DNA from: SURF-24 sp964537965
Lineage (GTDB): Bacteria > Bacteroidota > Ignavibacteria > Ignavibacteriales > SURF-24
Length of the DNA: 5,318 nucleotides
Direction of reading: 5' to 3'
NCBI GenBank assembly: GCA_964537965.1
Contig: CAZIDB010000290.1
Span: 1-5,318, forward strand
This document shows, piece after piece, positions 1 through 5,302 of this stretch. The position numbers and the translations under genes are program-made. The notes beneath the pieces are model-generated. The model had not been told where the DNA came from, did not search any database, and saw only the letters and a program-made list of their open reading frames with translations. How positions within the stretch are numbered: position 1 is the stretch's first letter; each line of letters opens with the position of its first letter.

Positions 1-21
1 TCCCATTTTACCCCGGGTTTT

Positions 22-579
22 TTAACCTTTTTGGTGGATTAGACCCTGGTCGGCATTAGCCACCAAATCAGGTTTATTAAGTATTTCTTCAATTGGGTTT
101 ACCGTTCCAACAATCGGCGCTCTTAACCACTGGTTTATTTTAATTTCAATTATGGTTATCCACGCCCACTGTATATCAAAATTCTTTGCCGGTTTATCCG
201 AATACTTTCTCATACCGGCAGTTCTTACTTTTACAATTGCCCATGCAAGTGAACCATCTTTAGAAACACCTACAATTGGTTCAGCTAAATCACGGTACAC
301 GCTAAACTCAGTAGAATTAAGATAGTCGGAAAGATTGCTTTCTAATTGTTCAGGAGAAATATTCTGTATTTCACCATCAGAAACAAAAACATAATTTGAG
401 GAAGTCGGTTTGGCAATAAATGATGCGTCTTTTTCAAGGTGTGCTTTAATGTATTCGCGATGAAGTTTTATTATTTCTGAACGGATTGCGTTATAATCCG
501 GTGATGGTTTACAAGATGTTATTACCAACGCTAATAAAGAAGTAATTACAAATATAATTTTGCTCATAAGTTTGCCCAT
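22..579 (-). CDS. Lipoprotein with NTF2/SnoaL-like (DUF4440-type) domain
   Basis: Predicted 185-residue exported lipoprotein. The N-terminus has a short Lys-bearing stretch, a hydrophobic core (about residues 8-20) and a lipobox ITSC with the lipidated Cys at residue 23. It should be cleaved by signal peptidase II and anchored in a membrane on the periplasmic side. The body (about 30-165) resembles the NTF2/SnoaL-like fold: an N-terminal helix with the pattern IRSEIIKLHREYIKAH, a YVFVSDGEI segment, then alternating strands with SKDGSLAWAIVKV and a FDIQWAWITIIE strand. Members of this superfamily are small cone-shaped proteins that bind ligands or act as enzymes, and no catalytic role can be assigned here. 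ATG at 577-579 gives the longest form. ATG at residue 5 (565-567) leaves an equally good signal peptide, and neither has a visible ribosome binding site. The gene stands alone, 132 bases downstream of the GrpB-like gene on the same strand. Family assignment is from sequence pattern only. Confidence 0.75.
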   Translation of the reverse strand: MGKLMSKIIFVITSLLALVITSCKPSPDYNAIRSEIIKLHREYIKAHLEKDASFIAKPTSSNYVFVSDGEIQNISPEQLESNLSDYLNSTEFSVYRDLAEPIVGVSKDGSLAWAIVKVRTAGMRKYSDKPAKNFDIQWAWITIIEIKINQWLRAPIVGTVNPIEEILNKPDLVANADQGLIHQKG

Positions 580-711
580 TAAAATATTGAGAAAACTAAA
601 AAGTTTTTTATAAGCCTTTTAGTATTACTTAATTTGTATTGTTCCCTGCCACTCCTTATTATACTGTTTGACAAGCATTAAATTGATGTTTCTACCTTAA
701 GGTGTGAATCT

Positions 712-1233
712 TTACATCTTAGATAAAAATTCTATTGCAACTTTTTCTACAGGTTTAATAAATTCTGATTTTGCTTCTGCGTATTCATTCGTGTCCTTCC
801 ATTCTCTTTCCGAAAGCTTCAACTTGAATTTTCCGTATTCCTCAGCAATTTCCGGATTCACCTTTAAATAATTTCTGAAAGCTAAGTGTCTTTGCCAGAA
901 CTCATTATTATGCTCAACCATATGTATATTATGAGTAGTTATTTTGTTTTTTATTTTTCTGAAAAATCTCCGGTCAGACATAAATATTTCATATTCTTTT
1001 ATATAGCTATAATCAATCGAAATAATCTTCTTTGTTATATCATTCATATCTTCAGGATTTTTTAATCCAATCATAATATCAATAACCGGTTTTGCAATAA
1101 GTCCTTTAATAGAAGTGCTGCCTATATGTTCGATTTGAACATTTTTATTACTTATTGTTTTAATTAATAATCCACGCTCTGTTTCAAAGAGTGCCGGCCA
1201 CTGATTATTATAATCACTTAATAATACTTTCAT
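712..1233 (-). CDS. GrpB/UPF0157 family protein (nucleotidyltransferase-like)
   Basis: This 173-residue protein has the full GrpB (UPF0157) layout and typical family length. An N-terminal strand and helix with the family signature around W12-P13 and F16-E17 is followed by EHIGSTSIKGLIAKPVIDI at 35-53. The G38-S39-T40 turn and acidic D52 recall the GS..D motif of the polymerase-beta-like nucleotidyltransferase fold. A conserved THNIH-V segment lies at 100-106, then W113-RHLAFRNYL at 113-123, and a basic-acidic helix leads to the C-terminus. The family is cytoplasmic. It appears both as a standalone protein and fused to CoaE (dephospho-CoA kinase), and its reaction is not settled, so I infer only nucleotide binding or nucleotidyl transfer. 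The start is ATG at 1231-1233. A purine-rich GGAAAAGAAG lies upstream, but rather far away to be a good ribosome binding site. The gene is isolated, with 170 bases before it and 132 after it on the same strand, so it is probably not in a tight operon. Confidence 0.9.
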   Translation of the reverse strand: MKVLLSDYNNQWPALFETERGLLIKTISNKNVQIEHIGSTSIKGLIAKPVIDIMIGLKNPEDMNDITKKIISIDYSYIKEYEIFMSDRRFFRKIKNKITTHNIHMVEHNNEFWQRHLAFRNYLKVNPEIAEEYGKFKLKLSEREWKDTNEYAEAKSEFIKPVEKVAIEFLSKM

Positions 1234-1330
1234 TTATTTCAGTACTTCTTTTCCTTGGATGCCTGCAAGTAACTTTAGCAATTTCTCATAGCTAAAATAT
1301 TTATTTAAACATTCTCTTCTCCGTGTCAAG

Positions 1331-1351
1331 GTTTGGATAACGACACCTGGA
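1331..1351. repeat. Imperfect 21-base motif, copy 1
   Basis: This stretch matches 2431-2451 at 16 of 21 positions in the same orientation. The shared core is GTTTG, then GACACC, then GGA, and all five differences are transitions. The copy lies between the GrpB-like gene and the membrane-protein pseudogene. The short inverted pair GTGTC (1323-1327) and GACAC (1342-1346) overlaps it and could form a small hairpin. Function is unknown. It could be a dispersed intergenic element or chance resemblance. Confidence 0.35.
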
Positions 1352-1403
1352 ATTTTATTTGTAAATACCAGACTGGTACAGTTTTATTTTTATTAAAACT
1401 ATT

Positions 1404-2307
1404 TTAAGGCAGAACATTTACAATTGAAGAACGATCTTCAATTTCCTCAATTTTTGATATAAGCTTAGGAATACTCCACTCTGTTTTAAAGCTATCATCA
1501 TCTTTAGTAAATATAATAGGTGCAATTTTTCCGTTTATTTCTCCTTTATCTACAACTAATACTTTATTCTTAATATATTCAGTATTATCTAAGTAATGGT
1601 AATACCTTATTCTAATAATATTCGCTAACAATAGCATTTCGCTTTCTTTAATTCTGTCTTTAGGAAATTTTTCAATTTCCCATTCATAATCTAAAATCAA
1701 TTGACTTAAGTATTTATCTTTAAGAGGAATAAAAACACTGTCATATGATTCTAATATTTTTTTATTTTTGAATATTAACCATTCTCCATTATTCTCATAA
1801 ACAGAAAAAGTTTTTTGCCCATAAACCTTTGTTCTGTAAGTTACTTCTACTTTTTTAATAGGAATGCTTCCAACATTTTTAATTACAAGCCCTTTAATTT
1901 TCGGGGGACCAAAAATATTTTGAAGGATAAATGTTGCCAATATTTTAGGTTTTATCCCTATATGAGTTTGAATGTCTATCAAATTAGTTTGTTTATCTAA
2001 GATATTATTTTGAAAAACATTAAAATCCTTTGTCGTTTTTAATTGCTGTGTATTTATATCTACTTGAATTCTCTGAATAGAGTCCTATTTACTTAACAAG
2101 TTTAACTGCTCATTAAATAATTTATTTTGCTTAGACATCAAATTGCATTGCTGAATTGAGACCATTATCGCCATAAGTGAAAATGTAACAGCGGCAATTG
2201 TTTCAAAATAAATTTTATTACTAATTAATATTTCTTTTAGAGTATTTTTTTTAGATTTTTTTATTATTCTTTTTTTTTAGCAGGACTCTATTCCGATAAG
2301 ATGACAT
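1404..2307 (-). pseudogene. Disrupted single-pass membrane protein of unknown function
   Basis: A coherent minus-strand reading frame runs from about 2276 to the TAA at 1404-1406. Its parts, in order, are a Lys-rich N-terminus, a hydrophobic helix (ETIAAVTFSLMAIMVSI, about 2204-2154), a Gln/Asn/Leu-rich stretch of coiled-coil character (about 2150-1980), and a soluble C-terminal region of about 190 residues. Two lesions break it. First, the only good upstream start, ATG at 2305-2307 (MSSYRNRVLL...), is one base out of frame and stops at 2251-2253. Deleting one A from the A9 run at 2270-2278 would join the frames into about 300 codons. Second, an in-frame TAG lies at 2085-2087 between LNLLSK and DSIQRIQ. 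The part after the amber codon is open and could restart at TTG (1980-1982, 192 residues), but that start falls mid-domain with no ribosome binding site. The sequence on both sides of the stop reads as the same protein, so I call it a degraded gene. Sequencing error or slippage-controlled expression is possible. I do not recognise the family. The helix would anchor the protein in the inner membrane with the large C-terminal part outside, by the positive-inside rule. Confidence 0.65.
2075..2293. repeat. 12-base perfect inverted repeat flanking the N-terminal coding segment
   Basis: GAATAGAGTCCT at 2075-2086 is the exact reverse complement of 2282-2293, with 195 bases between the arms. The enclosed segment covers the membrane helix and Lys-rich N-terminus of the disrupted membrane protein. 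The inner edge of the left arm overlaps the amber codon. Inverting the segment would not restore the frame, because a stop falls immediately before the junction. The pair may be a coincidence, a weak long-range stem, or a recombination relic. Confidence 0.45.
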
Positions 2308-2430
2308 CAGTAAAGTAAATAAACTATTTTTGAAGAATTTCGTATAATAATGCTTAGTTATATTTTTCGAATCCTTTTTCAATTGCTATCCTTTTCTTTC
2401 CTATTTTTTAATACTTCGAATCCAGTAAAA

Positions 2431-2451
2431 GTTTGAACAGTGACACCCGGA
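2431..2451. repeat. Imperfect 21-base motif, copy 2
   Basis: This is the second copy of the motif at 1331-1351, with the shared core GTTTG...GACACC...GGA. It lies about 125 bases upstream of the start of the disrupted membrane protein; copy 1 lies about 98 bases upstream of the GrpB-like start. The GTGTC/GACAC inverted pair that accompanies copy 1 is not kept here. Role unknown. Confidence 0.35.
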
Positions 2452-2498
2452 CAACTTCACTTATCCTGAATACTTTGCACTTTACAGTTTGTATATAT

Positions 2499-2645
2499 TT
2501 ATCGGATGATCGTCTTGGCGAGTTTGTAGTAGTAATATTTGTGAACCCTTTTACCAATTTCCCCCGCAGGAATATTGTTAGTTAAATTTACCGCAATAAT
2601 AAACCAATTAATCCTTCTTGTCAATATTACAAAAGGATTTTTCTC
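2499..2645 (-). pseudogene. Possible remnant of a four-helix-bundle (23S rRNA IVS-type) protein
   Basis: On the minus strand, about 2645-2544 translates to a stretch containing RRINWFIIAVNLTNNIP followed by AGEIGKRV. Its spacing resembles the first helix and loop of four-helix-bundle proteins encoded in 23S rRNA intervening sequences and elsewhere (hydrophobic helix, Asn/Leu-Pro, short loop, then I-x-K/R-Q-L). The hallmark RSGTS-type motif that should follow is absent in this frame. A TCGCCA (Ser-Pro) at about 2516-2521 in another frame may be a trace of it. Upstream the frame runs into heptamer-repeat DNA with no proper start. If the resemblance is real, this is a short, frameshifted, dead fragment. 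The identification rests on pattern memory alone and chance similarity in AT-rich DNA is quite possible. Confidence 0.25.
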
Positions 2646-2683
2646 CGAAATTATTTTCAATTGCCATTTTAGTAAGCAGAAAT

Positions 2684-2796
2684 CAGTAATGAGTAAGGAG
2701 TCTTCACTATTCATTTTACATTTTCTCAGCCAAAGGCTGATCCCGTTTACGGGATATTTTACATTTCACATTTTCCATTTAACATTTTCTCAGCCA
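2684..2796. repeat. Degenerate heptamer repeat cluster with 15-base direct repeat
   Basis: From 2684 to 2732 the sequence divides into 7-base units in one register, including CACTATT, CATTTTA, CATTTTC and TCAGCCA. After a hairpin insert, units resume at 2755 with TATTTTA, CATTTCA, CATTTTC, CATTTAA, CATTTTC and TCAGCCA. The string ACATTTTCTCAGCCA occurs exactly at 2718-2732 and 2782-2796, so both halves end in the same way. The units match those of the larger array at 3035-3146, which makes this one repeat family. It is non-coding by appearance. Confidence 0.7.
2726..2755. repeat. Two adjacent perfect hairpins
   Basis: TCAGCC-AAA-GGCTGA (2726-2740) and ATCCCG-TTTA-CGGGAT (2740-2755) are perfect 6-base-pair stems with 3- and 4-base loops, sharing base 2740. 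They are GC-richer than the surroundings and sit inside the heptamer repeat. A short T-rich stretch (TATTTTACATTT) follows on the plus strand but no clean T tract. A terminator is therefore possible but not favoured, particularly as no gene ends here. Confidence 0.55.
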
Positions 2797-2883
2797 GATT
2801 TTTAAGCCATTGGAGAATGTTGCATAAAACTTTAATAGTTCGTTGTAAGACTCACAAAGGGGAATCGCAGTATTAACTTAACT

Positions 2884-2909
2884 TCATCCCTCGACTACGC
2901 TCGGGATGA
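2884..2909. repeat. GC-rich stem-loop (TCATCCC / GGGATGA)
   Basis: TCATCCC at 2884-2890 pairs perfectly with GGGATGA at 2903-2909. The 12-base loop contains CGACTACGCTC and allows two more inner pairs. It stands out as a GC-rich island in AT-rich DNA, in the manner of dispersed REP-like palindromes. No T tract follows, so a terminator is unlikely. Whether it recurs elsewhere in the genome cannot be seen from this window. Confidence 0.5.
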
Positions 2910-2975
2910 GTAATTTCTATTTATACGATATCCACCACGGCTTGGACTGATCCTGCTACGCCTGCGGCTTTCCTG

Positions 2976-2990
2976 TGAACTTCTGGTTCA
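2976..2990. repeat. Small stem-loop (TGAAC / GTTCA)
   Basis: TGAAC at 2976-2980 pairs with GTTCA at 2986-2990 around a five-base loop. It follows directly on a GC-richer stretch (2952-2969) containing CTACGCC and TGCGGC. With the stem-loop at 2884-2909 it may form one composite repeat element, since both contain a CTACGC-type core. Confidence 0.35.
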
Positions 2991-3034
2991 TAAATTTGCG
3001 GTACATTTTCTACCACATATTTAACATATTTTTA

Positions 3035-3146
3035 CATCACCCATTTAACATCTTCCATTTTCCATTTTCCATTATACATTTTACATCCTTCATTCTACAT
3101 TCTACACTCTTCACTCTACACTCTTCACTGCGTTCTGCTTACTGCG
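3035..3146. repeat. Heptamer tandem array, 16 degenerate units
   Basis: The 112 bases divide exactly into 16 units of seven with no register slip. Units begin with CA in 14 of 16 cases and are otherwise mostly T/C with A or C at the end, for example CATTTTC, CATTATA, CATTCTA, CACTCTT and CACTGCG. Neighbouring units are often identical or one base apart (CATTTTC twice, CATTCTA twice, CACTCTT and CACTCTA alternating). This is what local duplication by replication slippage produces. The last units grade into TTCTGCT and TACTGCG. The array ends 45 bases before the start of the first glycosyltransferase gene, so it lies in its likely 5' region. Translation gives low-complexity His/Phe/Ser/Leu sequence and does not look like a protein. 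Confidence 0.8.
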
Positions 3147-3191
3147 TTTTTCCAACCTTGCCGGACTATCCATTTTTATCTATTTTTCGGT

Positions 3192-4226
3192 ATGCTAATC
3201 GACAAAGAAAAAGTAAGAAAAATACTGTGCATCAAGCCCCGCGGCATTGGTGATGTCGTTCTTTCAACAGTAGTATTTAAAAATTTAAAGTACGACTTCC
3301 CTGCCTCCAGGATTGATTACCTGGTTGAAAAACCGTCAAAGTCTATACTGGAAACATCGCCGTACATTAATGAGGTTTTGTTGTTTGAATCGGGATCTAA
3401 GCTTGCGGAATTAAAAACGATATTGAAAGTAAGAAAGAGAAAATATGATTTGATCTTGGATTTTTATTCCAATCCGCGTACTGCAATAATTACTTTTTTA
3501 AGCGGAGCAAAATACAAAGCAGGTTTTCCATACCGCGGACGAAAATATGCGTATAATCTTTTTGGTCCCGAAGAAAGAAACAAATATCATGCTGCTCAAC
3601 TTCATTTAGAGTTTTTAAGAAACATAGGGCTAACCGCAAAAATAAATGATCTGTCTGTAGTTTTAAATGAGAATGATAAAAGATTTGCCGATTTGTATTT
3701 CTCGCAGAATTTTTCTGCAAATGATTTCGTAATTGGAATAAGTCCAAGCGGCGGCTGGCCATCCAAAAAATGTGACCCGATAAAGTTTGCTGAGATTGCC
3801 GATGATATAATTCAAAAGTATAATGCTAAAATTCTTGTTGTCTGGGGACCGGGAGATAAAGCCGAAGCAGACAAAATAATTGAACTGATGAAAGAGAAAA
3901 CATTGCTTGCTCCTCCTTCTCAAATCCGCGAGATGGCAGCACTCATGTCCAAATGTAAAATTATAATTGCCAACGACAGCGGACCAATGCATATTGCAAC
4001 TGCAATTGGTACACCGGTTTTAAGTTTACATGGACCAACAGATCCGAAACTACAAGGACCGTTCGGAGATAAACATGAATGGGTTCGTCTTGATGAACTT
4101 GAATGCATCTGCTGTAACCTGCTCGATTGCCCAAAGAAACATGAATGCTTTTTGGATTTGCCGGTTGAAAGAGTTCTTGGCAAAATTGATTTACTCATTA
4201 AGAAAAATATTCTTCAGCTTAGTTGA
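3192..4226 (+). CDS. Glycosyltransferase family 9 (heptosyltransferase-like), with C-terminal Cys cluster
   Basis: This 344-residue protein has the normal length and GT-B two-domain layout of family 9 (ADP-heptose:LPS heptosyltransferase type). The N-terminal Rossmann domain opens with KILCIKPRGIGDVVLST (10-26). Its G20-D21 is the conserved acceptor-side motif, and the Asp corresponds to the proposed catalytic base of WaaC-like enzymes. The C-terminal domain starts near 180 with IGISPSGGWPSKKCDP. It carries the donor-binding NDSGPMHIATAIGTPVLSLHGPTDP signature at 261-285. After it come Cys residues 305, 307, 308, 313 and 319, the pattern seen at the C-terminus of many GT9 proteins. It probably transfers heptose or another sugar from a nucleotide donor to a lipopolysaccharide core or other surface glycan on the cytoplasmic face of the inner membrane. 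The ATG at 3192 is the first usable start, 18 residues before the glycine-rich loop, with no Shine-Dalgarno. Its stop overlaps the next gene by four bases. Exact donor and acceptor cannot be told. Confidence 0.9.
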   Translation: MLIDKEKVRKILCIKPRGIGDVVLSTVVFKNLKYDFPASRIDYLVEKPSKSILETSPYINEVLLFESGSKLAELKTILKVRKRKYDLILDFYSNPRTAIITFLSGAKYKAGFPYRGRKYAYNLFGPEERNKYHAAQLHLEFLRNIGLTAKINDLSVVLNENDKRFADLYFSQNFSANDFVIGISPSGGWPSKKCDPIKFAEIADDIIQKYNAKILVVWGPGDKAEADKIIELMKEKTLLAPPSQIREMAALMSKCKIIIANDSGPMHIATAIGTPVLSLHGPTDPKLQGPFGDKHEWVRLDELECICCNLLDCPKKHECFLDLPVERVLGKIDLLIKKNILQLS

Positions 4227-5302
4227 TAAAGAAAATAGAAATATTGTTCAAGAACTTTCTTGTAAAGAATTTGCTCCTCCTTAAATCAAGGAATAATAAT
4301 TCTGTTCCGGAATTTGATAATAAATCAAAACTTCTCTTCATCCGCCTTAACAGGATTGGTGATGCACTTGTTGTTACACCGCTTCTCCACGAAATTAAAA
4401 AATCATTTAAGTGCACTGTTCATCTTCTGGCAGACAGAAAGAATCATTTCGTTTTCTGTAATAATGATGATATTGATAAGGTCATCGTTTTTGAAAAAGG
4501 CCTGAAAGGATTTCTTAATATTCTCAGGCTCATCAAGACAGAAAAATATAATGCTGTAATTGATCTCCATGATGATGTTTCAGCAACCGTAACATATCTT
4601 CTTGCCTTAAGTTCAGCAAAAAATATATTTGGATTAAAAAAAAATAACAGCACAGTATACACGCACACTGTAGAAAAGTTGGACTCAACATCGCATCATG
4701 TTATTGAACGAAATCTTGAGCTTGCAAAACTTTTTAATGTTAATCTGAACAAAGCCGAAGTTAATGTTCACTACAATCCCAAAGCAGAATCATTAACAAA
4801 AGTTGAAGGTGTGCTGAGGGAAAAATTTAATTCTGATAAATTCCTGCTGGGAATAAATATTTCTGCAGGAAGTGATGCAAGGTTCTGGGGAGTTGATAAA
4901 TTTAAAACTCTCATTTCTTCTTTTGAGAAGTATGATTTGAATTATATTGTACTTTGTACTGTTCAGGATTCACATCTTGCTTCAAAGATTGAAAGCGATG
5001 AAAATAAAATTTACTACACTCCTTCCTTTGATGAGTTTGCAGCAATGATATCTAAGCTCGATTTACTCTTCACACCGGATACATCAACAGTTCATCTTGC
5101 TTCTGCATATAATGTTCCGATGTTCGGTGTCTATGTTAAGTATAATACAACTGATATGATCTGGTCGCCATATCAATCAGATTTTGATTTTGTTATTACA
5201 ACCGAACCAACTTTAGAAAATGTTACCGCAGAAAGCGTACTTAATAAATTTTTTCCATTTTTAGAAAAACATATGGTGTTACATGCAAATTCCAAATTGT
5301 AA
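4223..5302 (+). CDS. Second glycosyltransferase family 9 protein, lacking the Cys cluster
   Basis: This 359-residue GT9 paralogue of the preceding gene is clearly divergent. A basic, hydrophobic N-terminal extension (1-22) rich in Lys and Leu probably lies along the inner membrane. The acceptor domain then starts with KLLFIRLNRIGDALVVTP (36-53). R44-I-G-D47 is the conserved motif and D47 the likely catalytic Asp. A central NAVIDLHDD strand (110-118) follows. The C-terminal domain begins near 208 with LGINISAGSDARFWGVDKF, and the donor-site motif is TPDTSTVHLASAYNVPMFGVY at 284-304. Here PDTST replaces the NDSGP of the first protein, and no cysteine cluster follows, so substrate preference may differ. 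The start is taken as TTG (4223-4225), whose last two bases form part of the upstream TGA (TTGA overlap). No in-frame ATG precedes the conserved motif, and the overlap implies translational coupling. The pair likely acts successively in building one surface glycan. Only 16 bases follow the stop, so further operon members cannot be excluded. Confidence 0.88.
   Translation: MIKKIEILFKNFLVKNLLLLKSRNNNSVPEFDNKSKLLFIRLNRIGDALVVTPLLHEIKKSFKCTVHLLADRKNHFVFCNNDDIDKVIVFEKGLKGFLNILRLIKTEKYNAVIDLHDDVSATVTYLLALSSAKNIFGLKKNNSTVYTHTVEKLDSTSHHVIERNLELAKLFNVNLNKAEVNVHYNPKAESLTKVEGVLREKFNSDKFLLGINISAGSDARFWGVDKFKTLISSFEKYDLNYIVLCTVQDSHLASKIESDENKIYYTPSFDEFAAMISKLDLLFTPDTSTVHLASAYNVPMFGVYVKYNTTDMIWSPYQSDFDFVITTEPTLENVTAESVLNKFFPFLEKHMVLHANSKL

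Larger units (their letters stand above)
2308..3191. other. Long divergent intergenic region without an intact gene
   Basis: About 880 bases separate the minus-strand block from the plus-strand glycosyltransferase pair. No frame here looks like a real protein over its whole length, and the open frames are made of low-complexity Phe/His/Leu/Ser translations of repeat DNA. The contents from left to right are: AT-rich leader of the disrupted membrane protein (2308-2430), a short repeated motif (2431-2451), a possible protein remnant (about 2499-2645), heptamer repeats with two hairpins (2684-2796), AT-rich sequence, GC-richer hairpins (2884-2909 and about 2952-2990), and a 16-unit heptamer array (3035-3146). 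Promoters for both flanking blocks should lie here, but I could not identify one with confidence. Confidence 0.7.

Noticed and set aside
658..663. TATAAT on the minus strand as promoter of the lipoprotein gene
   Set aside because: No -35 or -33 TTTG-type element lies at a proper distance, and TATAAT-like strings are expected in AT-rich intergenic DNA.
668..673. TTGACA on the plus strand as a -35 box
   Set aside because: No -10-like hexamer lies 16-18 bases downstream, and there is no plus-strand gene nearby.
694..703. ACCTTAAGGT palindrome after the GrpB-like gene
   Set aside because: A loopless 10-base palindrome cannot form a useful terminator hairpin and no second copy is seen, so chance is sufficient.
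1380..1400. AGTTTTA/TAAAACT stem-loop as a terminator of the disrupted membrane-protein gene
   Set aside because: The 7-base-pair stem has only one G-C pair and no T tract follows on the minus strand. Such stems are frequent by chance in AT-rich DNA.
1980..1982. TTG as the true start of a 192-residue protein
   Set aside because: The same frame continues upstream with clearly protein-like sequence (coiled-coil stretch and membrane helix) through the amber codon, and there is no ribosome binding site at the TTG. It is more likely the middle of a broken gene.
580..2460. Integron cassette array (single genes in one orientation with short spacers)
   Set aside because: The layout is suggestive, but the spacers lack paired RYYYAAC/GTTRRRY boxes and attC-like folded arms, and no integrase is present.
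3035..3146. CRISPR array
   Set aside because: The unit is 7 bases with no spacers, and no cas genes are present. It is a simple tandem repeat.
3158..3190. TTGCCG...TATTTT as a promoter for the glycosyltransferase pair
   Set aside because: The -10-like hexamer would sit only a few bases before the ATG and the matches are poor. A real promoter may lie further upstream, within or before the heptamer array.
2975..3253. Plus-strand 92-codon open frame rich in Phe, His and Ser
   Set aside because: It is a translation of the heptamer repeat, which creates an open frame without coding character, and it overlaps the start of a well-supported gene in another frame.
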